A DNA stretch of 6,154 nucleotides from assembly GCA_007123455.1 (NCBI GenBank), contig SKKZ01000269.1, positions 1 to 6,154 on the forward strand, written 5' to 3'. Source of the stretch: Coriobacteriia bacterium. Lineage in GTDB: Bacteria; Actinomycetota; Coriobacteriia; Anaerosomatales; SLCP01. Below the pieces are notes generated by a model that ran no database searches, had not been told where the DNA came from, and saw nothing but the letters and a program-made list of their open reading frames with translations. Below, piece after piece: positions 1 through 5,972 of this stretch. The position numbers and the translations under genes are program-made. The stretch's first letter is position 1. Each line of letters opens with the position of its first letter.

Positions 1-59
1 GCCCAACCAACAGTCTTGTTACCCTTCTCTCAGCACCCGCGCCGTCGCCGGAGGCCCCC

Positions 60-1556
60 ATGCCCCTCATCCTCGCGCTCGACCAGGGCACGACATCCTC
101 GCGCGCCATCGTCTTCGACGAGCGCGGCCAGAAGCTCGCTCAGGCCCAAGTCGCTCTCCCGCAGCATTTTCCGAGCGCCGGCTGGGTCGAGCAGGACCCG
201 CGCGTCATGTGGGAGAACCAGCTCGCCTGTGCCCGCCAGGCCATCGCCGAATCCGGCTTCACCGCCGCCGACATCGCCGCACTCGGAATCACCAACCAGC
301 GCGAGACCGCGATCGTGTGGGACCGCGCGACAGGAGAGCCGCTCTACAACGCGATCGTGTGGCAGGACCGACGGACCACCGAGGTGTGCGACGCGCTCAA
401 CCGAACAGGCGTGTCGGCCGAGGTGCGCGCCAAGACCGGCCTGCCCATCGACCCTTACTTCTCGGCGACCAAGATCGCCTGGATCCTCGACAACGTGGAT
501 GGTGCCAGGGTGCGTGCCGAGGCGGGGCAGCTCGCCTTCGGCACCGTGGACGCGTGGTTCCTCTGGCAGCTCACGGGCGGTGCGGTACACGCGACCGACG
601 TCACCAACGCCTCGCGCACGCTGCTCTTCGACATCGAGCGTGGCGCGTGGGACGAGGAGCTCTGCGAGCTCTTCGGCATTCCGGCCTCGATGCTTCCCGA
701 CGTGGTCTCCTCGAGCGGTTTGACCGCCGGGACCGCGCCCGGCGTCTTCGACGCGCAGATACCGATAGCGGCGATCGTCGGCGACCAGCAGGCGGCACTC
801 GCGGGCAACGGGTGCTTCTCGGCAGGCGATGCGAAGGCGACCTTCGGGACCGGCATCTTCGCGCTCATGCACACCGGCGCGACGCGCGTGCACACCGACA
901 CCCTCGCCGCCACCATCGCCGCCTCCGACGTCGGTGCGCCCGAGTACGCGCTCGAGGGCTCGATATTCATGGGCGGCGCGGTCGTGCAGTGGATCGTCGA
1001 GGGTCTCAAGCTCGCCCACACCCCCGCCGGGGCGCAGGCGCTTGCAGAGAGCGTCGCCGACAGCCACGGTGTCGTCTTCGTGCCCGCGCTCACCGGCCTT
1101 GGCGCACCCGCGTGGGACCCGCTCGCGCGCGGCGCGATCTTCGGGCTCACCCGCGGCGCCACCGACGCCCACGTCGCCCGCGCGGCGATGGAGGCGATTC
1201 CTCTGCAACTCGCCGACCTCATGGAAGCGATGGTCGCCGAGTCCGGTCACACGCTGCACTCGCTTCGCGCCGACGGCGGCGTGACGGTGAACCGGCTCGT
1301 CATGCAGACGCTCGCGAACGTGCTCGGCATCCGCGTCGAGTGCGCCGAGATGGCCGAGGCCACCGCGCTCGGAGCAGCATACCTCGCTGGACGCGCGGTG
1401 GGCGTGTGGAGCGCGCCGGAAGACCTGCCGATGCTACACGGCGTCGGCGCCATCTACGAGCCGGCGCTCGATGCGGATTCGGTGGCGGCGGTTGCGGGAC
1501 TGCGACTGCGTTGGGCCGAGGCGGTCAAGCGTTCGCTCAAGTGGGAGCGGGGATAG
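60..1556 (+). CDS. glpK: Glycerol kinase (FGGY family)
   Basis: Predicted cytoplasmic enzyme that phosphorylates glycerol with ATP to sn-glycerol 3-phosphate, feeding glycerol into lipid synthesis and glycolysis. The 498 residues match the usual family length of about 500. The N-terminal ATPase-fold motif DQGTTSSRA is at residues 8-16 and the FGGY signature YNAIVWQDRRT at 96-106. Residues aligned with known glycerol contacts of the E. coli enzyme (compared from memory) are all present: R81, E82, W101, Y133, D242, Q243 and F267. The C-terminal ADGGVTVNRLVMQ (404-416) and TALGAAYLAG (435-444) motifs are also intact. Some common family positions differ: GLGAPAWDP where GAPYWDP is usual, and FGTGIF where YGTGCF is usual. 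The ATG at 60 is chosen because the protein then begins right at the conserved first strand and GGAGG lies at 50-54, 5 nt upstream. No stop codon is seen in the 59 bases before it. No glpF or glpD is in view, so the operon cannot be judged. Confidence 0.95.
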   Translation: MPLILALDQGTTSSRAIVFDERGQKLAQAQVALPQHFPSAGWVEQDPRVMWENQLACARQAIAESGFTAADIAALGITNQRETAIVWDRATGEPLYNAIVWQDRRTTEVCDALNRTGVSAEVRAKTGLPIDPYFSATKIAWILDNVDGARVRAEAGQLAFGTVDAWFLWQLTGGAVHATDVTNASRTLLFDIERGAWDEELCELFGIPASMLPDVVSSSGLTAGTAPGVFDAQIPIAAIVGDQQAALAGNGCFSAGDAKATFGTGIFALMHTGATRVHTDTLAATIAASDVGAPEYALEGSIFMGGAVVQWIVEGLKLAHTPAGAQALAESVADSHGVVFVPALTGLGAPAWDPLARGAIFGLTRGATDAHVARAAMEAIPLQLADLMEAMVAESGHTLHSLRADGGVTVNRLVMQTLANVLGIRVECAEMAEATALGAAYLAGRAVGVWSAPEDLPMLHGVGAIYEPALDADSVAAVAGLRLRWAEAVKRSLKWERG

Positions 1557-1572
1557 CGGCAACGCTGATGTT

Positions 1573-1598
1573 GGCCGGATCGGGCGCCCAGCCGGACC
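1573..1598. terminator. GC-rich hairpin between convergent genes
   Basis: GGCCGG at 1573-1578 pairs with CCGGaCC at 1592-1598 (one bulged A), enclosing a short GGGCGCCC palindrome. It sits in the 48-bp gap between the stop codons of glpK and the DUF305 gene, where a bidirectional terminator would be expected. Neither strand has a T tract after the stem, so this is a weak call based on position and pairing. Confidence 0.3.
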
Positions 1599-1604
1599 GG
1601 GAGA

Positions 1605-2135
1605 TCAGGGAGTGAACTCCGGGACCGGCCTGCTCTCGGCTTCCTGCTCTGTTCGAGCCACACCGTTGTCTCTGATGTCCTGGACCAGCCACTCCATCTC
1701 CGCGATCTCTCTGCGCTGCGCGGCGATGATCTCCTCGGCAAGCTCCTGCACTCGCAGGTCATTGTGGGTTGCACGCTCACTCGTCAAGATCGCGATCGAA
1801 TGGTGCGGGATCATGCCTTGCATGTACTCGATATCGCCGATCATCGCCTGGTTTCGCATCAGCCAGATCGCTGAGGCGAGAATCACCAGAGCGCCCACGA
1901 TGATCGTGGCGTTGGCTTTCTTGTTCTTGTACATGGAGAACATGTAGCCGAGCATGATCCCCATCATGGCCGCGCCCATCATCACCGCCATGTAGATTCG
2001 CTGCACGCTCAGCCGTGCGTGTCCGAGCACCTCGTACGAGTTCAAGTACATGAGGGCGAACATCACAACCACGGACGTGGCTATCATCGCGAAGTACCTT
2101 GCATAACTCATGTGCGCGCCGTTGTTCTTCTGCAT
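1605..2135 (-). CDS. Three-helix membrane protein with C-terminal DUF305 domain
   Basis: A 176-residue membrane protein of unknown function. Three hydrophobic helices lie at about 14-32, 45-68 and 76-94. They are followed by a DUF305 domain at about 102-155 with the hallmark MIPHH motif (108-112), and then LAEEIIAAQRREIAEM (132-147), which forms a four-helix-bundle-like segment. The second helix is very rich in methionine (YMAVMMGAAMMGIMLGYM). DUF305 proteins often occur near copper or heavy-metal genes, and the paired His and many Met residues could suit metal binding, but no metal gene is present here. The reading frame stays open upstream to 2252. The ATG at 2135 is preferred because GAGGAGGG lies at 2146-2153, 10 nt upstream, and because relatives of this membrane form begin shortly before the first helix. 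It stands alone: the next gene on this strand is 207 bp upstream. The domain call is firm; the role is unknown. Confidence 0.9.
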   Translation of the reverse strand: MQKNNGAHMSYARYFAMIATSVVVMFALMYLNSYEVLGHARLSVQRIYMAVMMGAAMMGIMLGYMFSMYKNKKANATIIVGALVILASAIWLMRNQAMIGDIEYMQGMIPHHSIAILTSERATHNDLRVQELAEEIIAAQRREIAEMEWLVQDIRDNGVARTEQEAESRPVPEFTP

Positions 2136-2161
2136 GGTCGTAGATCCCTCCTCACCGCCCT

Positions 2162-2188
2162 GGTCGGACATGCTGTTCATACCCGACC
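2162..2188 (-). promoter_or_regulatory. Perfect dyad in the leader of the DUF305 gene
   Basis: GGTCGG at 2162-2167 is a perfect inverted match to CCGACC at 2183-2188, and inside it ATG (2170-2172) mirrors CAT (2178-2180). The element ends 8 nt before the Shine-Dalgarno sequence of the DUF305 gene. It could be an operator for a dimeric regulator or an mRNA hairpin that affects translation. No known operator consensus was recognised. Confidence 0.4.
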
Positions 2189-2226
2189 GCCGGAGGGCCT
2201 GCTGCCGAATCGCCTGCAGCCGCCGC

Positions 2227-2258
2227 AGCCCCGCTCGCCTGACTCGGCGCACGGGGCT
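2227..2258 (-). terminator. Strong hairpin between the DUF2807 and DUF305 genes
   Basis: AGCCCCG (2227-2233) pairs perfectly with CGGGGCT (2252-2258), and an inner CGCC (2236-2239) pairs with GGCG (2246-2249), leaving a 6-nt loop and a 2x2 internal loop. It lies about 85 bp past the stop of the PadR operon's last gene and upstream of the DUF305 start. It is the best candidate for ending the operon transcript. No T tract follows on either strand, so intrinsic termination is plausible but not shown. Confidence 0.4.
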
Positions 2259-2342
2259 CTATCAGCCGGTTCACTAGTGGTCGAATGCGCGGATCAGATC
2301 GGTGGCGCCGATGCGAGCGTCCACTTCAGCCCGTGACTTCTC

Positions 2343-3077
2343 CTACGGACGTCCCCGACCCGTGACCGAGCTCGCGCCCGAGACGTCCGATCTCACCCGC
2401 GGATCGCCGTAGTACTCCACCCTGCTGGCACCCGAGGCCCGTACATCGAGTCGTTCCTCGACCCACACGACGACACTTCCAGCGCCGGAGACGTCGACCC
2501 GCGCATCACGGCTCTCCAGATCGCGCCCGTCGTAATCGCCGGCACCTGAGAGCTCGACCTCCTGTGTGTCGACCATGCCCGAAACGCGTGCCGAGCCCGC
2601 GCCGGACAGCTCGATGACAAGGTGATCGAGTTCGACATCGCGGGCGGAGATATCGCCCGCGCCGCTGAGACCGAGCTCGACCCGCTCACCCTCGAGGCCG
2701 ACGATAGTGACATCTCCCGCGCCCGAGACGACCACCCGCTCAAGCGAAGGCACCACGACCCTGACATCGAGTCGCTGAGGGCCGAGAAAGAAAGGCCATA
2801 AGCTCCACGGGCTGTCCTGTCCTACCCGCAGGGTGCTCCCGCGTACCTCCGTGTCCACCCGCTGCAACACGCTCTCGGTCCCGGTGAGTTCAACTTCGTA
2901 CCCGGCGCCCTGCTCGATGACCATGCTCCCGAACCCGGCGAAGTCGATCGCGTCGAACTCCGGGACATCGCGCACCTCTGTCGCCATCGCGCCGGTGTCG
3001 ACCGGTCGCACGATGCATCCCGAAACCCCGACGAGCATCATGAACACGAGAGTCGCTGCCGCCAATCGACGAGCCAT
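2343..3077 (-). CDS. DUF2807 (GIN/adhesin-head type) lipoprotein with SGAG repeats
   Basis: Predicted exported lipoprotein of 244 residues with unknown role. A lipoprotein signal peptide is clear: positive n-region (R3, R4), hydrophobic core (5-18) and lipobox VSGC with C21 as the lipidated residue. The mature part fits the DUF2807 'putative auto-transporter adhesin, head GIN' family, which forms a right-handed beta-solenoid. Seven SGA(G/S) turns begin at 118, 138, 158, 177, 197, 215 and 233, spaced 18-20 residues, each following a short beta strand such as VELSGAGD. The family opener VRDVPEFDAIDFAGFGSMVIEQG is at 35-57. A longer frame runs to 3176, but the ATG at 3077 gives the signal peptide and has AAGGGG at 3087-3092, 9 nt upstream. 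It starts 4 bp after the stop of the HAAS/sensor gene, with its ribosome site inside that gene, so the two are probably cotranscribed and coupled. Confidence 0.9.
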   Translation of the reverse strand: MARRLAAATLVFMMLVGVSGCIVRPVDTGAMATEVRDVPEFDAIDFAGFGSMVIEQGAGYEVELTGTESVLQRVDTEVRGSTLRVGQDSPWSLWPFFLGPQRLDVRVVVPSLERVVVSGAGDVTIVGLEGERVELGLSGAGDISARDVELDHLVIELSGAGSARVSGMVDTQEVELSGAGDYDGRDLESRDARVDVSGAGSVVVWVEERLDVRASGASRVEYYGDPRVRSDVSGASSVTGRGRP

Positions 3078-3081
3078 CACT

Positions 3082-3996
3082 TCACACCCCTTGATCTGCA
3101 GCCGGCGCTGAGGCGGACTGCTCGAATCGTCCGACCAGTAATGCCTTCGCGTACGCTCCGTGGGCCACCCCGACACCCTTGGCGATCCAGAGGAGCAACA
3201 CGAAGCCGAGCGCCCCTGCCAGCACGAACAGCGGGTAGGCCCACGGCTCTATCAGATACGCAACGCCCCCGAACGTGAGGACCGGCGCACCCGTGACAGC
3301 CTGGGCGAACGGGGCGATCGCTATGCTTGCCGACACCGCGACCGCGGTGACGGCCACCGTGAAGTACACGATACCGAGCATCAGTTGGATACCCATGTAG
3401 AGCATGGTCGTCCACGTGCGGTAGTCAGAGAGCCAACCCTTGATGCGCTCCCAGATCGATCCCTCCACGCCGACCGTCCTCGGACGTCGGGGCATCCGCT
3501 CGCCGAGAAGACCCTCGACGATCCTGCCTTCCACGAGCGACACCGCGCGGACGATCGCAAGGAAGAGCAGCGCGAGGGGGATGCCGATGATGAGGATCGA
3601 CAGTCCCACGCTCAGAGAGATCCCTGTGACCACGATCGTGAAGTATGTGACACCGGTCGCGAGCGAGAGCAGCATGTAGAAAAGGGCTCCCCACGCGGCC
3701 GGATCGACGAGCACGCCGAAGAAGCGCGCAACGGGATTGTCCGACGAGACTACTGGACCGGGCTTGCGCAGCGTCGCCAGCGCCGACTCCGCATCCCGGT
3801 ACGAGGCGGCGATCTCCTCGGGTGCACCGTAGGCTTCCACCACCGCGTCGAACGCCTCGGGTGTTCCGCCGGCCTCGGCCAGTGCACTGCGGAGATGCTC
3901 CTCGGCATCGTAGACCGCGTCTTGTACCAGAGCCGGATCCTGCCCTGCAAGCGCCTTTCTCAGCGCTGCGAGATATCCCTCTACCGTCCTATCCAC
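3082..3996 (-). CDS. HAAS-domain and 'putative sensor' multi-pass membrane protein
   Basis: Predicted integral membrane protein of 304 residues. The N-terminal cytoplasmic part (about 1-68) resembles the HAAS/DUF1700 helical domain often encoded next to PadR regulators, with EGYLAALRKAL (6-16), a conserved AEEHL-like turn (31-35) and GAPEEIAASY (57-66). The rest fits the Pfam 'Putative sensor' family. It has two related halves, W-GALFYMLLSLATGVTYFT (102-120) and W-TTMLYMGIQLMLGIVYFT (195-213), each followed by a second helix, plus a last helix near 250-270. The frame opens further to 4017, but GGAGG at 4003-4007 lies 6 nt before the GTG at 3996, which is preferred. That start overlaps the end of padR by 8 bp, so translational coupling is likely. 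By analogy with PadR/HAAS loci it may sense the envelope state or modulate its PadR partner; this is inference. The ligand and mechanism are unknown. Confidence 0.86.
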   Translation of the reverse strand: MDRTVEGYLAALRKALAGQDPALVQDAVYDAEEHLRSALAEAGGTPEAFDAVVEAYGAPEEIAASYRDAESALATLRKPGPVVSSDNPVARFFGVLVDPAAWGALFYMLLSLATGVTYFTIVVTGISLSVGLSILIIGIPLALLFLAIVRAVSLVEGRIVEGLLGERMPRRPRTVGVEGSIWERIKGWLSDYRTWTTMLYMGIQLMLGIVYFTVAVTAVAVSASIAIAPFAQAVTGAPVLTFGGVAYLIEPWAYPLFVLAGALGFVLLLWIAKGVGVAHGAYAKALLVGRFEQSASAPAADQGV

Positions 3997-4357
3997 CGTC
4001 ACCCTCCAATGTCGCATCCACGAACTCGCGCGTGCGCGCCCATGCAGCAGTCCAGTCCGAAAGCACCGCTCGCCCGTGATCGGTGATCGAGTAGTACTTG
4101 CGCGGCGGTCCGGAGACGCTCGGCTCCACGCGGCTCGTCAACAGCCCGTTGCCCTCCATCGAGCGCAAGACGGGATAGAGCGTTCCCTGCTTGACCGGAG
4201 CTTCCCCCCCTAGCCCGACCGACATGCCCTTCGCTATCTCGTATCCGTACATCGGCTCAGGCGAGCGTTCGAGCATCGCAAGCAGGACGAGCGATACCGT
4301 CCCGGCGTTCAGTTCCTTCTGGAACTTTCGAATCATGCTGTCGCGTTCAGCGTCCAC
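3989..4357 (-). CDS. PadR-family transcriptional repressor
   Basis: Predicted DNA-binding regulator of 122 residues, a short single-domain PadR of usual subfamily-2 length. The winged helix-turn-helix covers about 19-98: LVLLAMLERSPEPMYGYEIAK (23-43) leads into the recognition region with the family marker GTLYPVLRSMEGNGLL (58-73), and the wing is RKYYSITDHGRAVL (86-99). A short C-terminal helix (about 100-118) should support dimerisation. The GTG start at 4357 is supported by GAGGAGGT at 4363-4370, close upstream. It is the first gene of a likely operon with the HAAS/sensor and DUF2807 genes, overlapping the former by 8 bp. Its own promoter carries paired repeats suited to autorepression. 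The inducing signal cannot be read from sequence; PadR proteins respond to phenolics, drugs, cell-wall stress or partner proteins. Confidence 0.94.
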   Translation of the reverse strand: MDAERDSMIRKFQKELNAGTVSLVLLAMLERSPEPMYGYEIAKGMSVGLGGEAPVKQGTLYPVLRSMEGNGLLTSRVEPSVSGPPRKYYSITDHGRAVLSDWTAAWARTREFVDATLEGDGG

Positions 4358-4406
4358 GACTCACCTCCTCATTTGGCTCGCATGTCTCTGGTTGCCAATA
4401 GTACTT

Positions 4407-4421
4407 ACTTCATACTAGTCA
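4407..4421. promoter_or_regulatory. Operator-like repeat, copy 1 (at transcription start)
   Basis: ACTTCATACTAGTCA, matching copy 2 at 14 of 15 positions. It covers the predicted start point of the padR transcript. It contains the palindrome ACTAGT. Likely a PadR binding site, inferred from position and duplication. Confidence 0.55.
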
Positions 4422-4427
4422 TTGCCC

Positions 4428-4455
4428 ACTATACTGCTAACTTCACACTAGTCAA
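4428..4455 (-). promoter_or_regulatory. Predicted sigma-70-type promoter of the padR operon
   Basis: On the minus strand a -35 box TTGACT (4450-4455) is separated by 16 bp from a -10 box TATAGT (4428-4433). Each matches the consensus at five of six positions. The predicted start point is near 4421, giving a leader of about 64 nt before the padR GTG. The area is clearly more AT-rich than the flanking genes. Confidence 0.65.
4440..4454. promoter_or_regulatory. Operator-like repeat, copy 2 (over -35 box)
   Basis: ACTTCACACTAGTCA, the direct-repeat partner of copy 1 with a 33-bp centre-to-centre spacing, about three helical turns, so both sites face the same side of the DNA. Its end overlaps the TTGACT -35 box, so occupancy would block RNA polymerase. 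Confidence 0.55.
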
Positions 4456-4508
4456 GAGGGTTTCGGAATGTTTTCGAGAGATGGCCTCGTAGGCGAGGGC
4501 AGACGGGT

Positions 4509-4537
4509 GGCTGCCTTCGGAGCCTCCGCGGGCAGTC
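4509..4537. terminator. Hairpin downstream of heliorhodopsin
   Basis: CTGCC (4511-4515) pairs with GGCAG (4531-4535), flanked by one G-U and one G-C pair. After a symmetric 2x2 mismatch, CGGAG (4518-4522) faces CTCCG (4524-4528) around a single base, so in practice the inner pairs open to a small loop. It lies about 90 bp past the heliorhodopsin stop and before the padR promoter, a fitting place for a terminator. No T tract is present. The rest of 4456-4627 shows no gene; a second small stem (CCTCG 4485-4489 with CGAGG 4494-4498) lies nearby. Confidence 0.35.
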
Positions 4538-4627
4538 CTCGGTCAGCTCACCGGGCCTGATCGCACTCAGCGCGACACAGCCCCTTGCTCCACGTGTTTG
4601 CGAGTCGATTCTGCCCTCGTGCAGGCC

Positions 4628-5389
4628 CTAGCTCGGAATGAGCACGTTGGCGAACACGAGCCACGCCAGCAGGGACTTGGCGGTGAGGCTCAAGAAGACG
4701 TATGTGGCCTCGCCGAAGAGGTAGTCCTTCCACTTTCCTACCTGCTTGTACTGGAGGACCTGGTTGACGGCGAAGCTGTTGAAGAACACGAACATCGACA
4801 CGAAGATCCAGTACACGAAGCTCGGCGTGAGATCGCTCGATCCCGGCCCCCACAGGTAGGCGGCGATCGCGATCCACGGGAAGATGCCTGCGATGCAGCC
4901 GAAGATGAACGATGTCCAGTCGGGCTTACCGGGCTGCTCGTACTTCTCCATCAGCCAGCCGAAGAGGATCATCGAGGCGTTCACGCCGAAGATCGCGGTG
5001 AGCGCGGCGATGTCGGTGATGCCCACGAGCGATGCGATGAGCACGACCATCAGTGACGAGCTGAGAGAGTACTCGACCCAGCGGAAGTAGTTGCGGTTCT
5101 TCTTGAGGCCTCCGACGTAGCTTCCGTAGGCCGGGCCGGCGATCACGAAGTGCGCGAGTGCCGAGAAGAACAGGAAGAGCGCGACCCCCATGCCGAGGTC
5201 GAATTGGAAGTACTCCTGCGGCGGGCTGTAGACGCCGGGTCCGGGCCGCACGCTGAGCCACGACGCCGTCACCTGGACGGCATACGACTCCGACAGGGCG
5301 ACGATGGCCGCGCCCTGCGCGAGGTGGAACAAGCCCATCACGATGTTGTAGATCCGAAGACGTGTGTACCTCTGCTCCGTGTCTGCCAT
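4628..5389 (-). CDS. Heliorhodopsin (retinal-binding photoreceptor)
   Basis: Predicted seven-helix retinal protein of the heliorhodopsin family, whose members sit in the membrane with the N terminus in the cytoplasm (opposite to type 1 rhodopsins) and have slow photocycles suggesting signalling rather than pumping. The 253 residues match the length of the founding actinobacterial member. Helices lie at about 13-33, 63-86, 101-121, 127-147, 158-181, 190-214 and 225-251. The Schiff-base lysine is K238 in SLTAKSLLAW (234-243) and the counterion is E106 in RWVEYSLSSS (103-112). Histidines H22 and H80 match those reported near the retinal pocket. The long first loop (34-60, SESYAVQVTASWLSVRPGPG...) is the family's extracellular dimer-contact segment. 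The positive N-terminal segment (R7, R10, R12) fits a cytoplasmic N terminus. The frame opens further to a GTG at 5443, but AAAGGAA with AGGA at 5396-5399, 6 nt before the ATG at 5389, decides the start. It lies 54 bp behind marR on the same strand, so cotranscription is likely. No retinal synthesis gene is in view. Confidence 0.96.
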   Translation of the reverse strand: MADTEQRYTRLRIYNIVMGLFHLAQGAAIVALSESYAVQVTASWLSVRPGPGVYSPPQEYFQFDLGMGVALFLFFSALAHFVIAGPAYGSYVGGLKKNRNYFRWVEYSLSSSLMVVLIASLVGITDIAALTAIFGVNASMILFGWLMEKYEQPGKPDWTSFIFGCIAGIFPWIAIAAYLWGPGSSDLTPSFVYWIFVSMFVFFNSFAVNQVLQYKQVGKWKDYLFGEATYVFLSLTAKSLLAWLVFANVLIPS

Positions 5390-5443
5390 CCCTGTTCCTT
5401 TCATCGCGGTCCGCTGCTTTTCACCGGGCTCAAGCCTCGACAC

Positions 5444-5935
5444 CTACGTCACCCGAGCACTGCGCATCCGGCTCACAAGACGATCGAGAAAGTCGATGAC
5501 CGCCCTCGTTTCGACCGCATCGCAATCGCTCAGGGCAGCCGTCACGGCGTCCCCCATCGGCTGGAAATAGTCGACCGCGCCGAGCTGTGCCGACGAGGAC
5601 ACGTTCAGCAGGACCCGTCTGCGGTCCTCCGGGTCCCGGGTACGGGTGACGTGTCCGGCGCGCTCCAATCGAGCGATGAGTGCGGACGTGGCCGGCGAGC
5701 TCAGGCCGAGCGCCTCCCCGAGCTGTCCGGCAGTCAGCCGCACGCCCACTCGATGCGCTGCATCGAGCTGCGCCATGGCTCGCACGTCGGTGTGGTTCAT
5801 GTCGTGTGCCGAAGCCCACGCCTCCGTGAATCGAAGTGTCTCCGCCACGTAGGCGCAGAGCAGGCCGACTATCGCATCACGCTGCGACGGGTGAGTGGCA
5901 TCAACGGGGGACCCTGTGTCGTCTCGTGCCTTCAT
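5444..5935 (-). CDS. MarR-family transcriptional regulator
   Basis: Predicted cytoplasmic dimeric DNA-binding regulator of 163 residues, slightly longer than the typical 140-150. The winged helix-turn-helix is clear: helices at 48-62 (HTDVRAMAQLDAAHR), LTAGQLGEALGLSSPATSALIARLERAG (67-94) containing the recognition helix, and the wing VTRTRDPEDRRRVLLNV (96-112) with the family's DxRRR motif at D104-R107. N-terminal (18-45) and C-terminal (about 118-159) helices should form the dimer interface. The ATG at 5935 is the only suitable start seen; the nearest GGAG (5950-5953) is 14 nt away, which is long, so translation may start on a very short or leaderless transcript. The stop is 54 bp from the heliorhodopsin start on the same strand. 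The ligand is unknown; one cysteine pair (C27 and a C-terminal C in ALSDCDAV) is present, but no clear redox-switch motif is seen. It may control the rhodopsin gene, itself, or both. Confidence 0.93.
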   Translation of the reverse strand: MKARDDTGSPVDATHPSQRDAIVGLLCAYVAETLRFTEAWASAHDMNHTDVRAMAQLDAAHRVGVRLTAGQLGEALGLSSPATSALIARLERAGHVTRTRDPEDRRRVLLNVSSSAQLGAVDYFQPMGDAVTAALSDCDAVETRAVIDFLDRLVSRMRSARVT

Positions 5936-5944
5936 GCAAACGAT

Positions 5945-5972
5945 ATTATCTCCACGATGGAAACAATGCCAG
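5945..5972 (-). promoter_or_regulatory. Weak promoter candidate for marR-heliorhodopsin
   Basis: A -10-like GATAAT (5945-5950) lies 16 bp from a poor -35-like CTGGCA (5967-5972). The start point would fall about 3 nt before the marR ATG, which would give an almost leaderless mRNA. The -10 box is part of a small palindrome, GATATTATC (5942-5950). The rest of the upstream region to 6154 shows no convincing gene. It holds two short hairpins, GGAAG/CTTCC (6029-6044) and ACGAC/GTCGT (6055-6068), of unknown meaning. Confidence 0.35.

Noticed and set aside
30..1259. 409-codon open frame on the minus strand opposite glpK
   Set aside because: Antisense to a clear glycerol kinase; its composition (Arg, Gly, Glu and His rich) is typical of a GC-rich shadow frame and no domain is recognisable.
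2272..2279. CACTAGTG palindrome as a third PadR operator
   Set aside because: It shares the ACTAGT core with the two repeats at 4407-4454, but the flanking bases do not match in either orientation.
3160..4086. 308-codon plus-strand open frame opposite the HAAS/sensor gene
   Set aside because: Low-complexity, very Arg/Asp/His-rich translation with no recognisable domain, antisense to a well-supported membrane protein.
5427..5436. GGCTCAAGCC palindrome between marR and heliorhodopsin
   Set aside because: Four-base arms with a two-base centre are too short to support a terminator or a specific operator.
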